Part shown: one piece after another, positions 8,179 to 16,506 of the stretch
How the letters are laid out: each line of letters starts with the position of its first letter
Position numbering within the stretch: the first letter of the stretch is position 1
Assembly: GCF_001942495.1 (NCBI RefSeq)
Contig: NZ_MKZS01000001.1
Location: 826,980-866,628, forward strand
Source: Moorena bouillonii PNG
GTDB taxonomy: Bacteria > Cyanobacteriota > Cyanobacteriia > Cyanobacteriales > Coleofasciculaceae
Length of the DNA stretch: 39,649 bases
Direction: 5' to 3'
Notes under the pieces: generated by a model
What the model was told of the DNA's origin: nothing
What the model saw: only the letters and a program-made list of their open reading frames with translations
Databases searched by the model: none
Translations under genes and position numbers: made by a program

Positions 8179-8261
8179 AGTTCCCATACTCTTTCAAACT
8201 GAAAAGATTCAATCTTAAAAAATTCAATCTTAAAACCTTCCCTACAAAGAACGCCAAGGCC

Positions 8262-8550
8262 GAACAACCTCCAACCCTCCAAACCTTGGCCTTTGGCCAC
8301 GCGATCGCGTTCAACCTCCAACCTTCAACCAAACAACCTCCAACCAAACAACCTCCAACCAAACAACCCTCCAACCAAACAACCTCCAACCAAACAACCA
8401 AACAACCCTCCAACCAAACAACCTCCAACCTCCAACCTCCAACCTTCAACCTCCAACCTTCAACCTTCAACCTTCAACCTTCAACCTCCAACCTTCAACC
8501 TCCAACCCTCCAAACCTTCAACCTCCAACCCTCCAAACCTTCAACCTCCA
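8262..8550. repeat. C-rich degenerate repeat array (CAACCTC / CAACCTT / CAACCAAA units)
   Basis: About 290 bp of 7-9 nt units. It is the reverse-complement counterpart of the array at 5551-5883 and ends 5 bp before the stop codon of the downstream permease gene. Together with the left array it lines both edges of the segment that splits the ABC importer locus. Confidence 0.93.
8282..8316 (-). repeat. 35-bp inverted repeat, right copy
   Basis: Exact reverse complement of 5741-5775, including the HIP1 octamer and GGCCTTTGGCC palindrome. Homologous exchange between the copies would invert the intervening segment. Confidence 0.92.
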
Positions 8551-8555
8551 AAGAG

Positions 8556-9434
8556 TTAACCCTTAACTGCTCCCGATGTTAAACCTTGGACAATTTTACC
8601 TTGGAAAAACATTACTAATACCACTAGGGGAAATGTTCCTATAACTGTCATAGCCGCAATCGCACCGTAGGGAATCTCTTTCCCCAGAGAACCACTTAAC
8701 TGAGCGGCAGCAACGGGAAGGGTTTTCATGGATTCTTGGCTAATAAAAGTGAGGGATAAAATAAATTCATTCCAAGCAAAAATAAAGGTAAGTATTCCTG
8801 TGGTTACTAAAGCTGGAACGGTTAGGGGTAACAAAATTTGGATTAGCATTTGCCAGGTGCTATAGCCATCAACTTTAGCAGCATCTTCTAGCTCTCGCGG
8901 TAGCTGTTGAAAAAAACTTCGCATCACTAATAGGGTGAGAGGAAGGTTGATAGCTGTATAGGAAACAATCAGGCTTATATAATTATTTCCTAGTTTAAGA
9001 ATCTGGATAATTTCCAGGAGTCCTAGGAATATCAAAATAAAGGGAAATAAGGTAATAATTATAATTCCAGCAAGGATAATTTTTTCTCCCCTTAGGGTTA
9101 ACCGTGCTAAGGCGTAAGCAGCGGGAGTTCCTATCCCTAAACACAATAGTGTGGAAGCGATGGATACAAAGGCGCTATTGAAAATATAGTGGACTAGGGG
9201 ACGGCTGGTAAATAAGTTTATATAGTGGTCAAGGGTATACCGTGTGGGAAAATAAATATTAGGAAGGGAAGAAATATCTTGATTGACTTTGATGGAAGTT
9301 AGGAATTGCCAGAGCAGTGGTGCTAGGCAGAAAATTACCAATAAGATGATTCCTAGGGGCAGGATAATTAGTTTGATAATGTTAATTTGTTTTGTTTTTG
9401 GTTGAGGAGATGAAGAGTTAGGCAGAATAGTCAT
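8556..9434 (-). CDS. Carbohydrate ABC transporter permease, MalG type
   Basis: 292 residues starting MTILPNSSSPQPKTKQ, then a membrane segment (about residues 20-45) and five further helices. The EAA loop that contacts the ATPase is visible as ELEDAAKVDGYSTWQMLIQILLP. The frame stays open upstream to 9806, but that part is out of frame with conserved permease sequence and overlaps the preceding gene. The ATG at 9434 shares one base with the upstream stop (TAATG), which fixes the start and implies translational coupling. It should form the heterodimeric channel with the product of the upstream gene. The stop is followed within 5 bp by the C-rich array. Confidence 0.94.
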   Translation of the reverse strand: MTILPNSSSPQPKTKQINIIKLIILPLGIILLVIFCLAPLLWQFLTSIKVNQDISSLPNIYFPTRYTLDHYINLFTSRPLVHYIFNSAFVSIASTLLCLGIGTPAAYALARLTLRGEKIILAGIIIITLFPFILIFLGLLEIIQILKLGNNYISLIVSYTAINLPLTLLVMRSFFQQLPRELEDAAKVDGYSTWQMLIQILLPLTVPALVTTGILTFIFAWNEFILSLTFISQESMKTLPVAAAQLSGSLGKEIPYGAIAAMTVIGTFPLVVLVMFFQGKIVQGLTSGAVKG

Positions 9435-10315
9435 TAGTTCCGTGAGCCTAGCGCTATAATTGCTACCGTGGTTACCAGTATCAAAAAGGTTACTACCACC
9501 AGGGCAGCACCATAACCAAAGTCTAGATAATCCATGACAGTGGTATAGATGTAGAGAGATACAACTTCTGTAGCTCCTCCCGGACCACCTCCAGTCATCA
9601 CTTTGATCAGGTCGAAGACTCCGAATGCTTGGGCAAAGCGGAACAGTAGGGAAATTAGGATTTGGGGCGTCAATAGCGGTAGAGTAATTTCCTTGAAACT
9701 TTGCCAGGGTGTAGCACCATCTAGGGCATAGGCTTCGTATAGGTCTTGGGGAATAGACTGCAAGCCAGCTAGGAGCAAAATGCTGATGAAGGGTGTAGTT
9801 TTCCAAACGTCTGCGGCAATCACTGCCATCATCGCTGTTGTCGGGTATCCTAGCCAGTTGATTCCGTCTTGAATAATACCTAGACGTAGTAAGATATCAT
9901 TCCAAACCCCAAACTGGTCATTAAACATCCAAGCCCAGACTAGACCGATCAAAGCAGTTGGCAAGGCCCAAGGCAGGATGGCGATGGTGCGCACAATACC
10001 CCTGCCTTTAAAGGTTTGATTTAAAATTAATGCGATCGCAATTCCTAACACCAGTTCCAGAGCAACAGATACTGAGGTAAAAATCACAGTATTCCAGAGA
10101 CTGTGCCAGAAGCGACCATCCCCCATCATTCGCCCATAATTATTCAGACCAGAAAAGACCGGTTGTAGCTGTGTCCCTAGGTTCTTAGTGAACAAACTTA
10201 ACCAGAACGAACGCAAAATAGGATAGCCATAGACTAGCAGGAGTAGTAGCAACGCTGGTGTTACCAACAACCACCCTGTCCTTTGCTCCTGTGCTGCTAT
10301 CGGATCAGTTTTCAT
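9434..10315 (-). CDS. Carbohydrate ABC transporter permease, MalF type
   Basis: 293 residues with six predicted helices and the EAA loop EAYALDGATPWQSFKEITLPLL near residue 200. The segment MTGGGPGGATEVVSLYIY, common in MalF/UgpA-like permeases, follows. It overlaps the binding-protein gene by 4 bp (ATGA) and the next permease by 1 bp, so the three are one coupled operon. The substrate cannot be read directly. The arrangement of a linked binding protein plus two permeases with the ATPase apart resembles the cyanobacterial Ggt system for glucosylglycerol, sucrose and trehalose, but sequence alone does not decide this. Confidence 0.94.
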   Translation of the reverse strand: MKTDPIAAQEQRTGWLLVTPALLLLLLVYGYPILRSFWLSLFTKNLGTQLQPVFSGLNNYGRMMGDGRFWHSLWNTVIFTSVSVALELVLGIAIALILNQTFKGRGIVRTIAILPWALPTALIGLVWAWMFNDQFGVWNDILLRLGIIQDGINWLGYPTTAMMAVIAADVWKTTPFISILLLAGLQSIPQDLYEAYALDGATPWQSFKEITLPLLTPQILISLLFRFAQAFGVFDLIKVMTGGGPGGATEVVSLYIYTTVMDYLDFGYGAALVVVTFLILVTTVAIIALGSRN

Positions 10316-11607
10316 TCTACCGACAACAGCCTACGGGTTTCATCAGCTGCTGCTTTCATCATTTTTTCAGCACTGAGTTTGGGATTAGTTAGCAAAGCGT
10401 TGAGGTACCGTTGTAAAATATCCGATACCTGAGAATATTGGGCAACTGGTGGACGCAAGACAGCGCCCTCTAACACCTCTAGCATTTTTGGATAGTGGGG
10501 ATATTTCGCAACAATCTCTGGGTCTGCAAACAGCTTCCGTCGGGTTGGCAGATAGCCAGTTTCCAGAGTATACCGACGCTGGGCTTTCTCACTGCTGAAA
10601 TACTCAATAGCTCTCCAGGCTTCCTCAGGATGTTTGGAAGATTTAGCAATTCCCAAACCCCAACCTCCTAAGCAAGCACCAGCTTTGCCACCAGGATCAT
10701 GAACCATAGGGCTAATGCCAATCTTGCCTTTAACCTTTGAACCCTCTTGATTTGCTAATGACCAAACATAGGGCCAATTCCTCAGAAATACAGCATCCCC
10801 ATTTTGAAACAACAGTCGTGTTTCTTCTTCCTGATAGGTAGTGACACCAGGGGGTGAAATCCCTTGTTTAATGGTGCTGCGCAGAAACTCTACAGCTTTA
10901 ATCGCTTCCGGTTGATCCAAACCGACCTCCAAGGTTTCTGGATCAACCCAGAAACCACCAAACCCTGCAAGTATCTCCACAAACATGGCTGACAACCCTT
11001 CATATTGACGACCTTGCCAAAGATAGCCCCATTTTGGATCATGGTTTTCCTGCAATTGTTGGGAAATGGTGACCAACTGCTCAAAGGTTTTTGGGGCTTG
11101 GAATCTAGCTTGCTCTAGCAAATCCTGACGATAGTAGAGCATACCACCATCGGAACGGAATGGTATCCGGTATAGTTTGCCCTGGTAGCGTCCTGAATCA
11201 ACTGCTTTATCCAGAAATTCCTTTAAATAGTCCTTACTAACCCGGTCCGATAAATCTAGTAACCACCCTGCAGCGGCAAACTTAGGAGTCCAAATCACGT
11301 CCATGTTAATCAGGTCATAGGGTGAGTCTCCTAAAATGAAAGCAGAGGTATAGAGGTCTTCTGTTAAGTCAGAGTTTAATGGTCCTTCGATCAGTTCGAT
11401 TTGAATATCTGGATTCTCTAGCTCAAAATTCTTAACCAGTAGTTCCTGCCAATCAAAAAACTCCCCCGCTCCCATCAATAGCGTGAGTTTAACAGGGTGC
11501 TGGGTCAGTGCTGGTAGTGCCCAAAACTGGGACAGGAGCACACTGGCAACCAGCATTCCCAAAAGAATCACGATTACGACAGGTCTAAGCAGTTTACTGG
11601 TAAGCAT
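10312..11607 (-). CDS. Extracellular sugar-binding protein of ABC importer (family 1 SBP)
   Basis: 431 residues. A long hydrophobic N-terminal segment (about residues 8-35) acts as signal peptide or anchor; no lipobox cysteine is present. The mature part has the family 1 pattern: LTLLMGAGEFFDW near the start, a hinge around PYDLINMDVIWTPKFAAAGWLLDLS, YRIPFRSDGGMLYYRQDLL and the C-terminal GGWGLGIAKSSKHPEEAWRAIEYF. It is the first gene of the importer operon. The ATG is immediately preceded by a dispersed repeat (11599-11620 and beyond), with no recognisable Shine-Dalgarno, so expression may depend on sequence inside the repeat. Confidence 0.93.
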   Translation of the reverse strand: MLTSKLLRPVVIVILLGMLVASVLLSQFWALPALTQHPVKLTLLMGAGEFFDWQELLVKNFELENPDIQIELIEGPLNSDLTEDLYTSAFILGDSPYDLINMDVIWTPKFAAAGWLLDLSDRVSKDYLKEFLDKAVDSGRYQGKLYRIPFRSDGGMLYYRQDLLEQARFQAPKTFEQLVTISQQLQENHDPKWGYLWQGRQYEGLSAMFVEILAGFGGFWVDPETLEVGLDQPEAIKAVEFLRSTIKQGISPPGVTTYQEEETRLLFQNGDAVFLRNWPYVWSLANQEGSKVKGKIGISPMVHDPGGKAGACLGGWGLGIAKSSKHPEEAWRAIEYFSSEKAQRRYTLETGYLPTRRKLFADPEIVAKYPHYPKMLEVLEGAVLRPPVAQYSQVSDILQRYLNALLTNPKLSAEKMMKAAADETRRLLSVE

Positions 11608-11844
11608 TCAGCGGTCAGCTAATGCGCTACGCGCACGCTACTTGAGGTGCTATCAGCTATTAGCATTAAGCTAAGGTGCTTTTGAAGAGGCGTTGCAGCA
11701 CCGCCAAAGGGGGATTACCCCCATGAGCAACTGCATCAAGAAAACAGGTAACCATGTGTTAAATCTGAGTTACATCTGCTGACGGCTGTTCGCGTAGGGT
11801 GAGCTTTTAGCTCACGGCTGACCGCTGATAGCTGAATGCTTACG
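11599..11844. repeat. Dispersed repeat block with terminal inverted repeats
   Basis: The block starts GTAAGCATTCAGCGGTCAGC and ends with a near reverse complement, GCTGACCGCTGAtagCTGAATGCTTAC. Inside are GCGCTACGCGCACGCTAC, a GGGGGATTACCCCC hairpin and CTGCATCAAGAAAACAGGTAA. Parts recur at 12401-12577 and 16697-16716. The left terminus overlaps the first codons of the sugar-binding protein gene. No protein-coding potential. Confidence 0.7.
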
Positions 11845-12400
11845 TTTAGTGAAACCTTAATCAGCGCGTCGCAGCATTCATCAGTTTACCATCAACTATC
11901 CGATTTTGTAGGAGATTCATACAGATCGGCTTTGCTCCGATCAAAACTATGGGCAAGCTCAGAAGAGCAAAGATAATTGTTGATAACACGATTGGTGTCA
12001 GAAAAGATTTATCTAATCTAGATTGGTTCATGATTAAATGCTTACCTTAAACAAGTTCTAGTACTGGTCGTGAACTCAATGGCTAGGTAACGTACAGGCT
12101 AGATAGCAGGTATTTTCGCGCTTTTTTGCTCTGTACACAAATAATCTACCGATCTCACCAAGAGCAGTCGATAACTAAAAGTTAAGGGAAGTTATGGAGT
12201 TGCCCTAGGATTCGACTTAAATCAAACATGAGGTATACCCAATCGCTAACATAACGCAGATGCGATCGCAAACCCCTGAGGTTCAAACTAGGACAAAACG
12301 CTGGCAATAAGGCTACCGTTCAAAACCAACGAAAAGCTGACATGATCAGCGTTTTTAAGTTGGCATTTTTAATTTGGCTATCAGCTATCAGTTATCAGTT
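11845..12400. other. Intergenic, no gene seen
   Basis: No coding frame or RNA gene could be supported. It contains a HIP1 site near 12262 and unremarkable AT-rich sequence. The binding-protein operon (minus) and the coiled-coil protein gene (plus) diverge across this wider region, so promoters may be here, but none was clear. Confidence 0.5.
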
Positions 12401-12577
12401 AATGCGCTACGCGCACGCTACGCGAACAGCTTTTGAATAAGCGATGCAGAGGTGCGACCCGTGGCGAATTTAATTCGCCTACGGAAAACGCACCATTACA
12501 GTCATGCCGGGGTTTCCCCCACTCGCGCTTTGCATCAAGACAAGAGGTAAGCATTGGTTTAATCTGTGTTATCTCAG
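12401..12577. repeat. Second copy of the 11622-11776 repeat, with nested palindrome
   Basis: Shares with the first copy AATGCGCTACGCGCACGCTAC, the GCG.TGCAG start, a GGGG..CCCCC hairpin, TGCATCAAGA, AGGTAA.CAT and AATCTG.GTTA. It carries an extra segment containing GGCGAATTTAATTCGCC (12463-12479), which looks like another palindrome nested inside. The open frame at 12433-12666 is repeat-encoded and probably not a gene. Confidence 0.7.
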
Positions 12578-12580
12578 CTT

Positions 12581-12634
12581 ATGGGATTTTACCCAGACTT
12601 TCAATTCTAATTAATCTCGAACTCTTAAATTCTC
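12581..12634 (+). repeat. 54-bp dispersed repeat, copy A
   Basis: About 85-90% identical to the reverse complement of 16796-16849 over all 54 bases (begins ATGGGATTTTACCCAGACTT). Both copies lie in non-coding, repeat-rich gaps. Confidence 0.8.
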
Positions 12635-12654
12635 TCCTTAGAGGTTTATTGGAA

Positions 12655-12695
12655 GCTGACTGCTGACTGCTGACTGCTGACTGCTGACTGCTGAC
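12655..12695. repeat. Heptameric tandem repeat (TGACTGC)n
   Basis: About six copies of GCTGACT, 45 bp before the start of the coiled-coil protein gene. Confidence 0.93.
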
Positions 12696-12740
12696 GGTAC
12701 TAGTCATTGAGTTTTAAGTAGCTATCCTAAGGGAGTAATT

Positions 12741-13574
12741 GTGAACGGGTCTACAATCCAAAAATTAATCTTGGCACCAGTCTTCATTTCCACTACACTC
12801 TTTTGTGTCTTCACCTTACCTGTAGCCATATTTGGTGAAGAGTCCCTCACCATCCGCATCCAAGATGAACTCTTTTTCCATGGTAAGGTCAAGGATGCGG
12901 CAGCTCCTTACTTGGGACTAGCGATGTTAATCAGTTTGGGAGTAGGTGTATCTAATGCTACTTTAGCTGGGTGGCACGACTCTTCCCGGAAGTCAGCTAC
13001 CATTGAGTCTGAGTTAGACACTATTGAGCAAGCTCTTCAGGAAAAGGAAAAGTTAATTCAACAACTACAAGTTTCAACATCCGAGCTGAACACAGAGAAG
13101 CAAGAGAAGCTAGAGAATGTGGTCGCTTATGAAGAAGTAAAATTTGCTGAGGCTGCCAGTTTACCGATGGCAAAGAAGGTTTCTGGGACTGTGGTGATGG
13201 AGAAACCGATAACAGTTATGGAACCGTTAGTAATTACCGAGGAACCAGTGCTTGAAAACCTAGGGATGTCATGGCAGCAGAGTAAGGTAAAAGCTGGAAT
13301 CTATCAGTTTGCCTCTGCTCAAACTTTTTTAGGCTACACCAAGGGATGCAGTCGGCTACAGGGGGGAACCCCCATTCGCGATCGCATCCAGAATACGTCT
13401 TCTGCTTCTGAACAATCCACAAGCATCAGAAATCCTCAAGTTTTGGCGAAAGACATTGTGCTAGTTGAAGCACTCCAAAGTCAAATCTACAACCTATCGG
13501 CTCAGCTAGAATCTCTCCAAACATCTCTAAAAGCAGCACCCCAAGTATCTGACCAAGCTCAAGTTGCAGCTTAG
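12741..13574 (+). CDS. Membrane-anchored coiled-coil protein, function unknown
   Basis: 277 residues with a GTG start preceded by AAGGGAG at 5 nt spacing. Two hydrophobic segments (about residues 8-30 and 55-72) are followed by a heptad-rich coiled coil, ESELDTIEQALQEKEKLIQQ (about 88-125). A variable middle and a second short helical heptad stretch near the C-terminus (LVEALQSQIYNLSAQLESLQ) complete it. This resembles cyanobacterial conserved hypothetical membrane proteins; no enzyme motif is visible. Residues about 200-218 (TKGCSRLQGG...IRDRIQN) are encoded by a dispersed palindromic repeat inserted in frame. A 13-bp hairpin lies about 100 bp after the stop. Confidence 0.82.
   Translation: MNGSTIQKLILAPVFISTTLFCVFTLPVAIFGEESLTIRIQDELFFHGKVKDAAAPYLGLAMLISLGVGVSNATLAGWHDSSRKSATIESELDTIEQALQEKEKLIQQLQVSTSELNTEKQEKLENVVAYEEVKFAEAASLPMAKKVSGTVVMEKPITVMEPLVITEEPVLENLGMSWQQSKVKAGIYQFASAQTFLGYTKGCSRLQGGTPIRDRIQNTSSASEQSTSIRNPQVLAKDIVLVEALQSQIYNLSAQLESLQTSLKAAPQVSDQAQVAA
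13339..13393 (+). repeat. Palindromic dispersed repeat within the coiled-coil protein gene
   Basis: GGATGCAG...GGGGGGAACCCCC..CGCGATCGCATCC: the outer GGATGC/GCATCC and inner GGGGG/CCCCC arms pair. Similar arrangements occur in the non-coding repeats at 11690-11740 and 12440-12540. The length keeps the reading frame. Confidence 0.6.
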
Positions 13575-13595
13575 ATAATAAGTAAGCTATCAACT

Positions 13596-13656
13596 AATGC
13601 GCTATGCGCACGCTACGCGAACAGCTTATGTGCTATGCCCACGCTACACGAAAAGC
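13596..13656. repeat. Dispersed GCGCTAYGCGCACGCTACGCGAACAGC repeat, two adjacent degenerate units
   Basis: Starts AATGCGCTATGCGCACGCTA and is followed by a diverged second unit (GTGCTATGCCCACGCTACAC). Related copies are at 11621-11641, 12401-12429 and 16700-16716. Confidence 0.75.
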
Positions 13657-13671
13657 TATCCGCAGCACTTT

Positions 13672-13704
13672 ATAGGCGGTCTTTACTCTAAAAAGACCGC
13701 CTAT
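13672..13704 (+). terminator. 13-bp perfect hairpin, possible terminator
   Basis: ATAGGCGGTCTTT and AAAGACCGCCTAT pair around a 7-nt loop, about 100 bp downstream of the coiled-coil protein stop. A good U-tract is missing, so it may be a transcript-stabilising or bidirectional structure. Confidence 0.5.
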
Positions 13705-13867
13705 GACTATAACAAGCATGTTATGTTAATTACAGTTAATCACTTTTCAAGTCAGTTATTTTATGACAGTTAATTGTTAATTAGTAATTGGCAATTTTAT
13801 TTTTATAAATGATATAGCTTTGATCATACTGTTGATCATGCTTATGAGGTAAATTCAATTTTCTTCC

Positions 13868-13907
13868 CCCTACTCCCTACTCCCTACTCCCTGCTCCCTG
13901 CTCCCTA
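13868..13907. repeat. Heptameric tandem repeat (CTACTCC / CTGCTCC)
   Basis: Five to six copies of the unit that fills 1-287, here shifting from CTACTCC to CTGCTCC, in the gap downstream of the MBL-fold gene. Confidence 0.92.
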
Positions 13908-13949
13908 AAACCCAGCATTTTGTACCTCACCCCATTGATAATTACTATA

Positions 13950-14858
13950 TTAAACTTTGCTCAGAGGCATTTTCCCATCCTTACGCTCAAGCAGATGTGA
14001 CCTAGAGGATTCCACTAGCTCAATTGCCAGACCTTCCCGCGCCATAACCGTATTAGAAAACTCCTTAACAGCCTGTTCTCCGATATGGTCCAAAAAATCA
14101 TCATTATGCAGGGGATCATGATGGAAAATGACTAATTTTTTGGCATTAGCAGCTCGAGCAACTTTGATAGCTTCCTGCCAGGTAGAATGTCCCCAACCCA
14201 TTTTGCTCGATATCTCAGAGTAGTATTCTTCATCGGTGTAGGCAGCATCGTAAATCATCACGTCCGCATTATGGGCTAGCTGCAGGACATTTTTATCGAA
14301 ACCCTCTTCGAGATGTTCTGTGTCAGTGATGTAGGCAGCTGAATAGCCTCGCCAGTTAACTCGATAGCCAACGGCTTCACCTGGATGGTTCAAGGGTGCA
14401 TTTTCTATCGTAATCTCACCAATCTTGACTGTTTCTCCAATCTCAAGGTCATGGAACTCCTTTTTTGATTGCATAATTTGCAAGGGAACCGGAAAATTTG
14501 GGTGGGTCATCTGATCAGTTAGACGATTCTCGATGGTGGCACCGTTAGGAGCACGGGTGCCATAAATATGAAAACAATTCCTTTTAATAAAGGCAGGGGT
14601 AAAGAAAGGGAAACCCTGAATATGGTCCCAATGGGAGTGGGTAAAAAATAGATGAGCTTCTACTGGCATCTCCTTGAGTAGGGACTGTCCCAAAACTCGC
14701 AACCCTGTACCACCATCAAAAATTAGACGCTCACTACCAACTCGCATCTCTATACAAGGTGTGTTGCCTCCATACCGAACTGTTTCTGGTCCTGGACAGG
14801 CAATACTACCTCTGACGCCCCAAAAACGAATAGTGAATAAGTTGTGGGTATTAGACAT
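13950..14858 (-). CDS. MBL-fold metallohydrolase (phosphodiesterase-like)
   Basis: 302 residues of metallo-beta-lactamase fold. The metal site reads HSHWDH (about residues 75-80), with further ligands in LNHPGE, YITDTEH and FHHDP. The opening IRFWGVRGSIACPGPETVRYGGNTPC is typical of a bacterial MBL group related to cyclic-nucleotide phosphodiesterases and found in many cyanobacteria and two-component contexts. The substrate is unknown. There is no signal peptide, so it is likely cytoplasmic. It is monocistronic, with heptamer repeats downstream and a 0.5-kb gap to proB upstream. Confidence 0.9.
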   Translation of the reverse strand: MSNTHNLFTIRFWGVRGSIACPGPETVRYGGNTPCIEMRVGSERLIFDGGTGLRVLGQSLLKEMPVEAHLFFTHSHWDHIQGFPFFTPAFIKRNCFHIYGTRAPNGATIENRLTDQMTHPNFPVPLQIMQSKKEFHDLEIGETVKIGEITIENAPLNHPGEAVGYRVNWRGYSAAYITDTEHLEEGFDKNVLQLAHNADVMIYDAAYTDEEYYSEISSKMGWGHSTWQEAIKVARAANAKKLVIFHHDPLHNDDFLDHIGEQAVKEFSNTVMAREGLAIELVESSRSHLLERKDGKMPLSKV

Positions 14859-15390
14859 AATTTTTCCTTGCAGGCTTTTGCAGTTAGTTCATCAGTGAGG
14901 GTTTTCTGACGAAGAGGGTGTCAGTGTATGGTAATCCAGGAAGGGACAAAGGTAAAGCTAGAATAGTCAAGTACCCTTAGCCGAAGTCCTATTTCCCCTT
15001 ACCTTTTCTAGCTAGAATTCAAGCACTTTGCACAGCACACCTTAGCACAAGAGTCACACTAAAAATCACCAACGATCTCACCTGGATTGTTACTGGTTAG
15101 AGGTGATTAGCTGACTGAATTCCTCTGTTGTTCTAGGGTGTGTCGATTATACAAAGTAGCTCAAGTTTACCAGTATAGTTCCTAAATCTGAAACTGTACT
15201 GGCTGATACCAAGTACTTCTTATTCCTATGATTCCCAAAAGCTTAGCAATATTCACCTGAATGTCTTGTAAGTTACACCACCAAATCATGTGATTTTGGT
15301 CACATCCTTGGCAGTGGTACCAGAGGAACACTACCCCTGACATAGATTCCCCCTCAAAGGTATGATCAACAGAAACCAGAGTAATGACCA
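14859..15390. other. Divergent intergenic region between MBL-fold gene and proB
   Basis: 532 bp that should hold both promoters. No convincing -35/-10 pair, riboswitch or repeat was recognised. One small minus-strand frame (15182-15343) is listed separately with low confidence. Confidence 0.5.
15182..15343 (-). CDS. Possible small protein with CxxC motif
   Basis: About 53 residues starting MSGVVFLWYHCQGCDQNHMIWWC. The ATG at 15343 follows GAGGGGGA at 5 nt, a better ribosome binding site than many genes here. The Cys/His/Trp-rich start could bind a metal. I recognise no family, and it lies in the upstream region of proB, so it may be chance. Confidence 0.25.
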   Translation of the reverse strand: MSGVVFLWYHCQGCDQNHMIWWCNLQDIQVNIAKLLGIIGIRSTWYQPVQFQI

Positions 15391-16506
15391 ATGACCAATC
15401 AAAAGATAGTTGTCAAAGTCGGCACATCTAGTTTAACCCAACCAGCAACAGGTCAGCTGGCCCTATCCACTATTGCTGCCCTAGTGGAAACACTGACTCG
15501 GCTGCGTTCTGAAGGTCATCAAGTGGTACTGGTTACCTCTGGCGCTGTGGGGATTGGCTGTGGGCGACTGGGGTTAACATCACGACCGAATACACTCGCT
15601 CTCAAACAAGCGATCGCAGCGGTTGGTCAAGGACGGCTGATGCGGATATATGATGACTTATTTAGTAACCTCAACCAACCTATTGCTCAGATTCTCCTCA
15701 GCCGCCGAGATTTTGTACAGCGTAGTTGCTATGTTAATGCCTATGCTACCTTTCGGGAACTACTTCAGCTGGGGGTGATCCCAGTGGTGAATGAAAATGA
15801 TACTGTAGCTGTAGATGAACTTAAATTTGGTGATAACGATACCCTTAGCGCCCTAGTAGCTAGTTTGATTGAATCCGATTGGTTGTTTTTACTAACTGAT
15901 GTGGATAGACTTTACTCAGCAGACCCCCGTAAGGTACCCGATGCTGAACCAATTATTTCAATCAACAGCATTGAGGAATTAGCTGAACTAGAGGTACAAG
16001 CTGATGACTCAGGCTCTGGTTGGGGTACTGGTGGGATGGTAACCAAAGTTGCTGCTGCCCGAATTGCTACCAATGCTGGGGTCAGAACTGTAATCACTGA
16101 AGGACGACGTCCAGATAACATTGAAAGAATTTTACAGGGAGAATCCCTGGGCACCCAGTTTGCCCCCCAAGCTCAAACCAATAAAGCCCGCAAGCACTGG
16201 ATTGCTTACAGTTTAGTGCCAGTAGGGAAACTTTATATTGATAATGGAGCGCTAAAGGCAATTTCTGATCGCGGCAAATCTCTATTAGCAGCTGGTATTA
16301 CTCGCATAGAAGGGGATTTTCGCTCATCAGATGCCGTAGAGCTATGTGATAGCAATGGTACAGAAATTGCTAGGGGACTGGTGAACTACAACAGTAATGA
16401 ATTACATAAGATTCGAGGACGTAAATCCGAACAAATCCTGACTATTTTGGGTTACAAGGGGGCAGAAACTGTGGTTCATCGGGATAATTTGGTACTGATG
16501 AATTAG
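15391..16506 (+). CDS. proB: Glutamate 5-kinase
   Basis: Phosphorylates glutamate to gamma-glutamyl phosphate, the first step of proline synthesis, in the cytoplasm. The 371-residue chain has the amino-acid-kinase domain ([10 protein letters not shown] at the start, [37 protein letters not shown], and [12 protein letters not shown]) and a C-terminal PUA domain (from about residue 275: [18 protein letters not shown]...GLVNYNS). Length is normal. The start ATG at 15391 is fixed by the kinase N-terminus; an ATG at 15384 is out of frame. The stop TAG is also the first three bases of a TAGGGAG heptamer run. It is not accompanied by proA. Confidence 0.97.
   Translation: MTNQKIVVKVGTSSLTQPATGQLALSTIAALVETLTRLRSEGHQVVLVTSGAVGIGCGRLGLTSRPNTLALKQAIAAVGQGRLMRIYDDLFSNLNQPIAQILLSRRDFVQRSCYVNAYATFRELLQLGVIPVVNENDTVAVDELKFGDNDTLSALVASLIESDWLFLLTDVDRLYSADPRKVPDAEPIISINSIEELAELEVQADDSGSGWGTGGMVTKVAAARIATNAGVRTVITEGRRPDNIERILQGESLGTQFAPQAQTNKARKHWIAYSLVPVGKLYIDNGALKAISDRGKSLLAAGITRIEGDFRSSDAVELCDSNGTEIARGLVNYNSNELHKIRGRKSEQILTILGYKGAETVVHRDNLVLMN

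Noticed and set aside
8052-8582. Open frames through the C-rich array after tnpB
   Set aside because: Same repeat artefact; the plus frame also overlaps the tnpB C-terminus and right-end hairpin.
9435-9806. N-terminal extension of the MalG-type permease
   Set aside because: It overlaps the MalF-type gene in another frame and has non-permease composition; the ATG at 9434 is coupled to the upstream stop.
12433-12666. 77-residue frame
   Set aside because: Encoded by dispersed repeats and the TGACTGC array; no ribosome binding site or family resemblance.
11608-12740. tRNA or other structured RNA gene
   Set aside because: No cloverleaf or recognisable RNA motif; the hairpins belong to dispersed repeats.
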